A stretch of 43,422 nucleotides of DNA from Candidatus Zhuqueibacterota bacterium (GTDB taxonomy: Bacteria; Zhuqueibacterota; Zhuqueibacteria; Residuimicrobiales; Oceaniaggregativiventaceae), in assembly GCA_014728115.1 (NCBI GenBank), contig WJME01000179.1, forward strand, positions 1 through 43,422, given 5' to 3'. Position numbers and translations under genes: made by a program. This document shows positions 43,270 to 43,422 of the stretch, one piece after another (within the stretch, counting starts at the first letter, position 1; the number at the start of each line of letters is the position of its first letter). The notes below the pieces were generated by a model, which worked only from the letters and a program-made list of their open reading frames with translations, had not been told where the DNA came from and did no database searches.

Positions 43270-43422
43270 ATGATCCCCAACCACAAATGGAAACTTTTCA
43301 TCCGTTACGTTTGCGATGAATGTACTGAAAATGAACGAAAAGAGATCGAAACCTGGATAAAAAAGAATCCCCACTTGAAGGATGAAATCAATAGATTGTC
43401 ACGCATTTGCAGTGCCAAAGAA
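43270..43422 (+). CDS. FecR-type anti-sigma factor, N-terminal part, cut by window end
   Basis: The first 51 codons are visible. The sequence WKLFIRYVCDECTENERKEIETWIKKNP matches the N-terminal cytoplasmic domain of FecR-family anti-sigma factors, where a W..fi.y..d..t..E...ie.Wi..np pattern is usual. It would bind and hold the ECF sigma factor encoded at 40852. GAGG precedes the ATG. The membrane segment and periplasmic sensor domain lie beyond the window. The call rests on a short sequence and on the location. Confidence 0.6.
   Translation, partial: MIPNHKWKLFIRYVCDECTENERKEIETWIKKNPHLKDEINRLSRICSAKE

Overview
The window looks like a chromosomal segment of an uncultured Gram-negative bacterium of the FCB superphylum, perhaps near Calditrichota or KSB1 (inference). 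Grounds are a type IX secretion sorting tail on one protein, a CBM9/DUF5916 outer-membrane protein, an ECF sigma/FecR-type pair, and many signal peptides and lipoboxes on enzymes for complex glycans. No rRNA, tRNA, CRISPR array, phage genes or transposase gene was seen.

Layout. 1-443 holds a nested set of short palindromic repeats, including a complete 233-bp element with terminal inverted repeats; a second copy lies at 39618-39853. 444-2921 has a PfkB sugar kinase and a T9SS-exported protein. 3037-9866, minus strand, has a secreted phosphoesterase, a DUF5060/apiosidase-like glycosidase, and a LytS-type kinase / LytTR regulator / C45 acyltransferase operon. 10029-13078 has an esterase, a shortened M28 peptidase and an aldo/keto reductase. 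13325-16426 has the DUF5916 protein convergent with an exported dienelactone hydrolase. 16699-20873 has a two-subunit molybdenum hydroxylase whose large subunit seems frameshifted at its start, a sugar-isomerase-like protein and a thioredoxin-fold ferredoxin. 21089-23781 has a UbiA prenyltransferase, a Pmp3-like peptide, a serine hydrolase and a phosphodiesterase remnant. 23879-27181 has a GH51 arabinofuranosidase and a PL11-like rhamnogalacturonan lyase, a pectin module. 27436-29578 has a MarC protein and an AGE-family epimerase.

29604-35476, minus strand, is the most striking block: an octaheme tetrathionate-reductase-family cytochrome, a protein with seven c-type heme sites plus an EF-hand loop fused to a membrane cytochrome b, a YeeE half-transporter, and a second YeeE half fused to a rhodanese-like domain without the catalytic cysteine. 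The spacing implies one operon. The probable theme is electron exchange between the quinone pool and sulfur (or nitrogen) oxyanions, coupled to import of a reduced sulfur compound.

35889-39585 has a bile-acid:sodium-type transporter, a Tat-signal enolase-superfamily enzyme and a Sec-signal RraA-like protein, which may form a mostly extracytoplasmic sugar-acid route. 39901-43422 has a polysaccharide deacetylase, an ECF sigma factor, a secreted sialidase and the start of a FecR-type anti-sigma factor cut by the window end.

Overall this is a heterotroph with secreted glycan- and pectin-degrading enzymes and an anaerobic multiheme respiratory module. Functions rest on motif recognition by eye; exact substrates are unproven.
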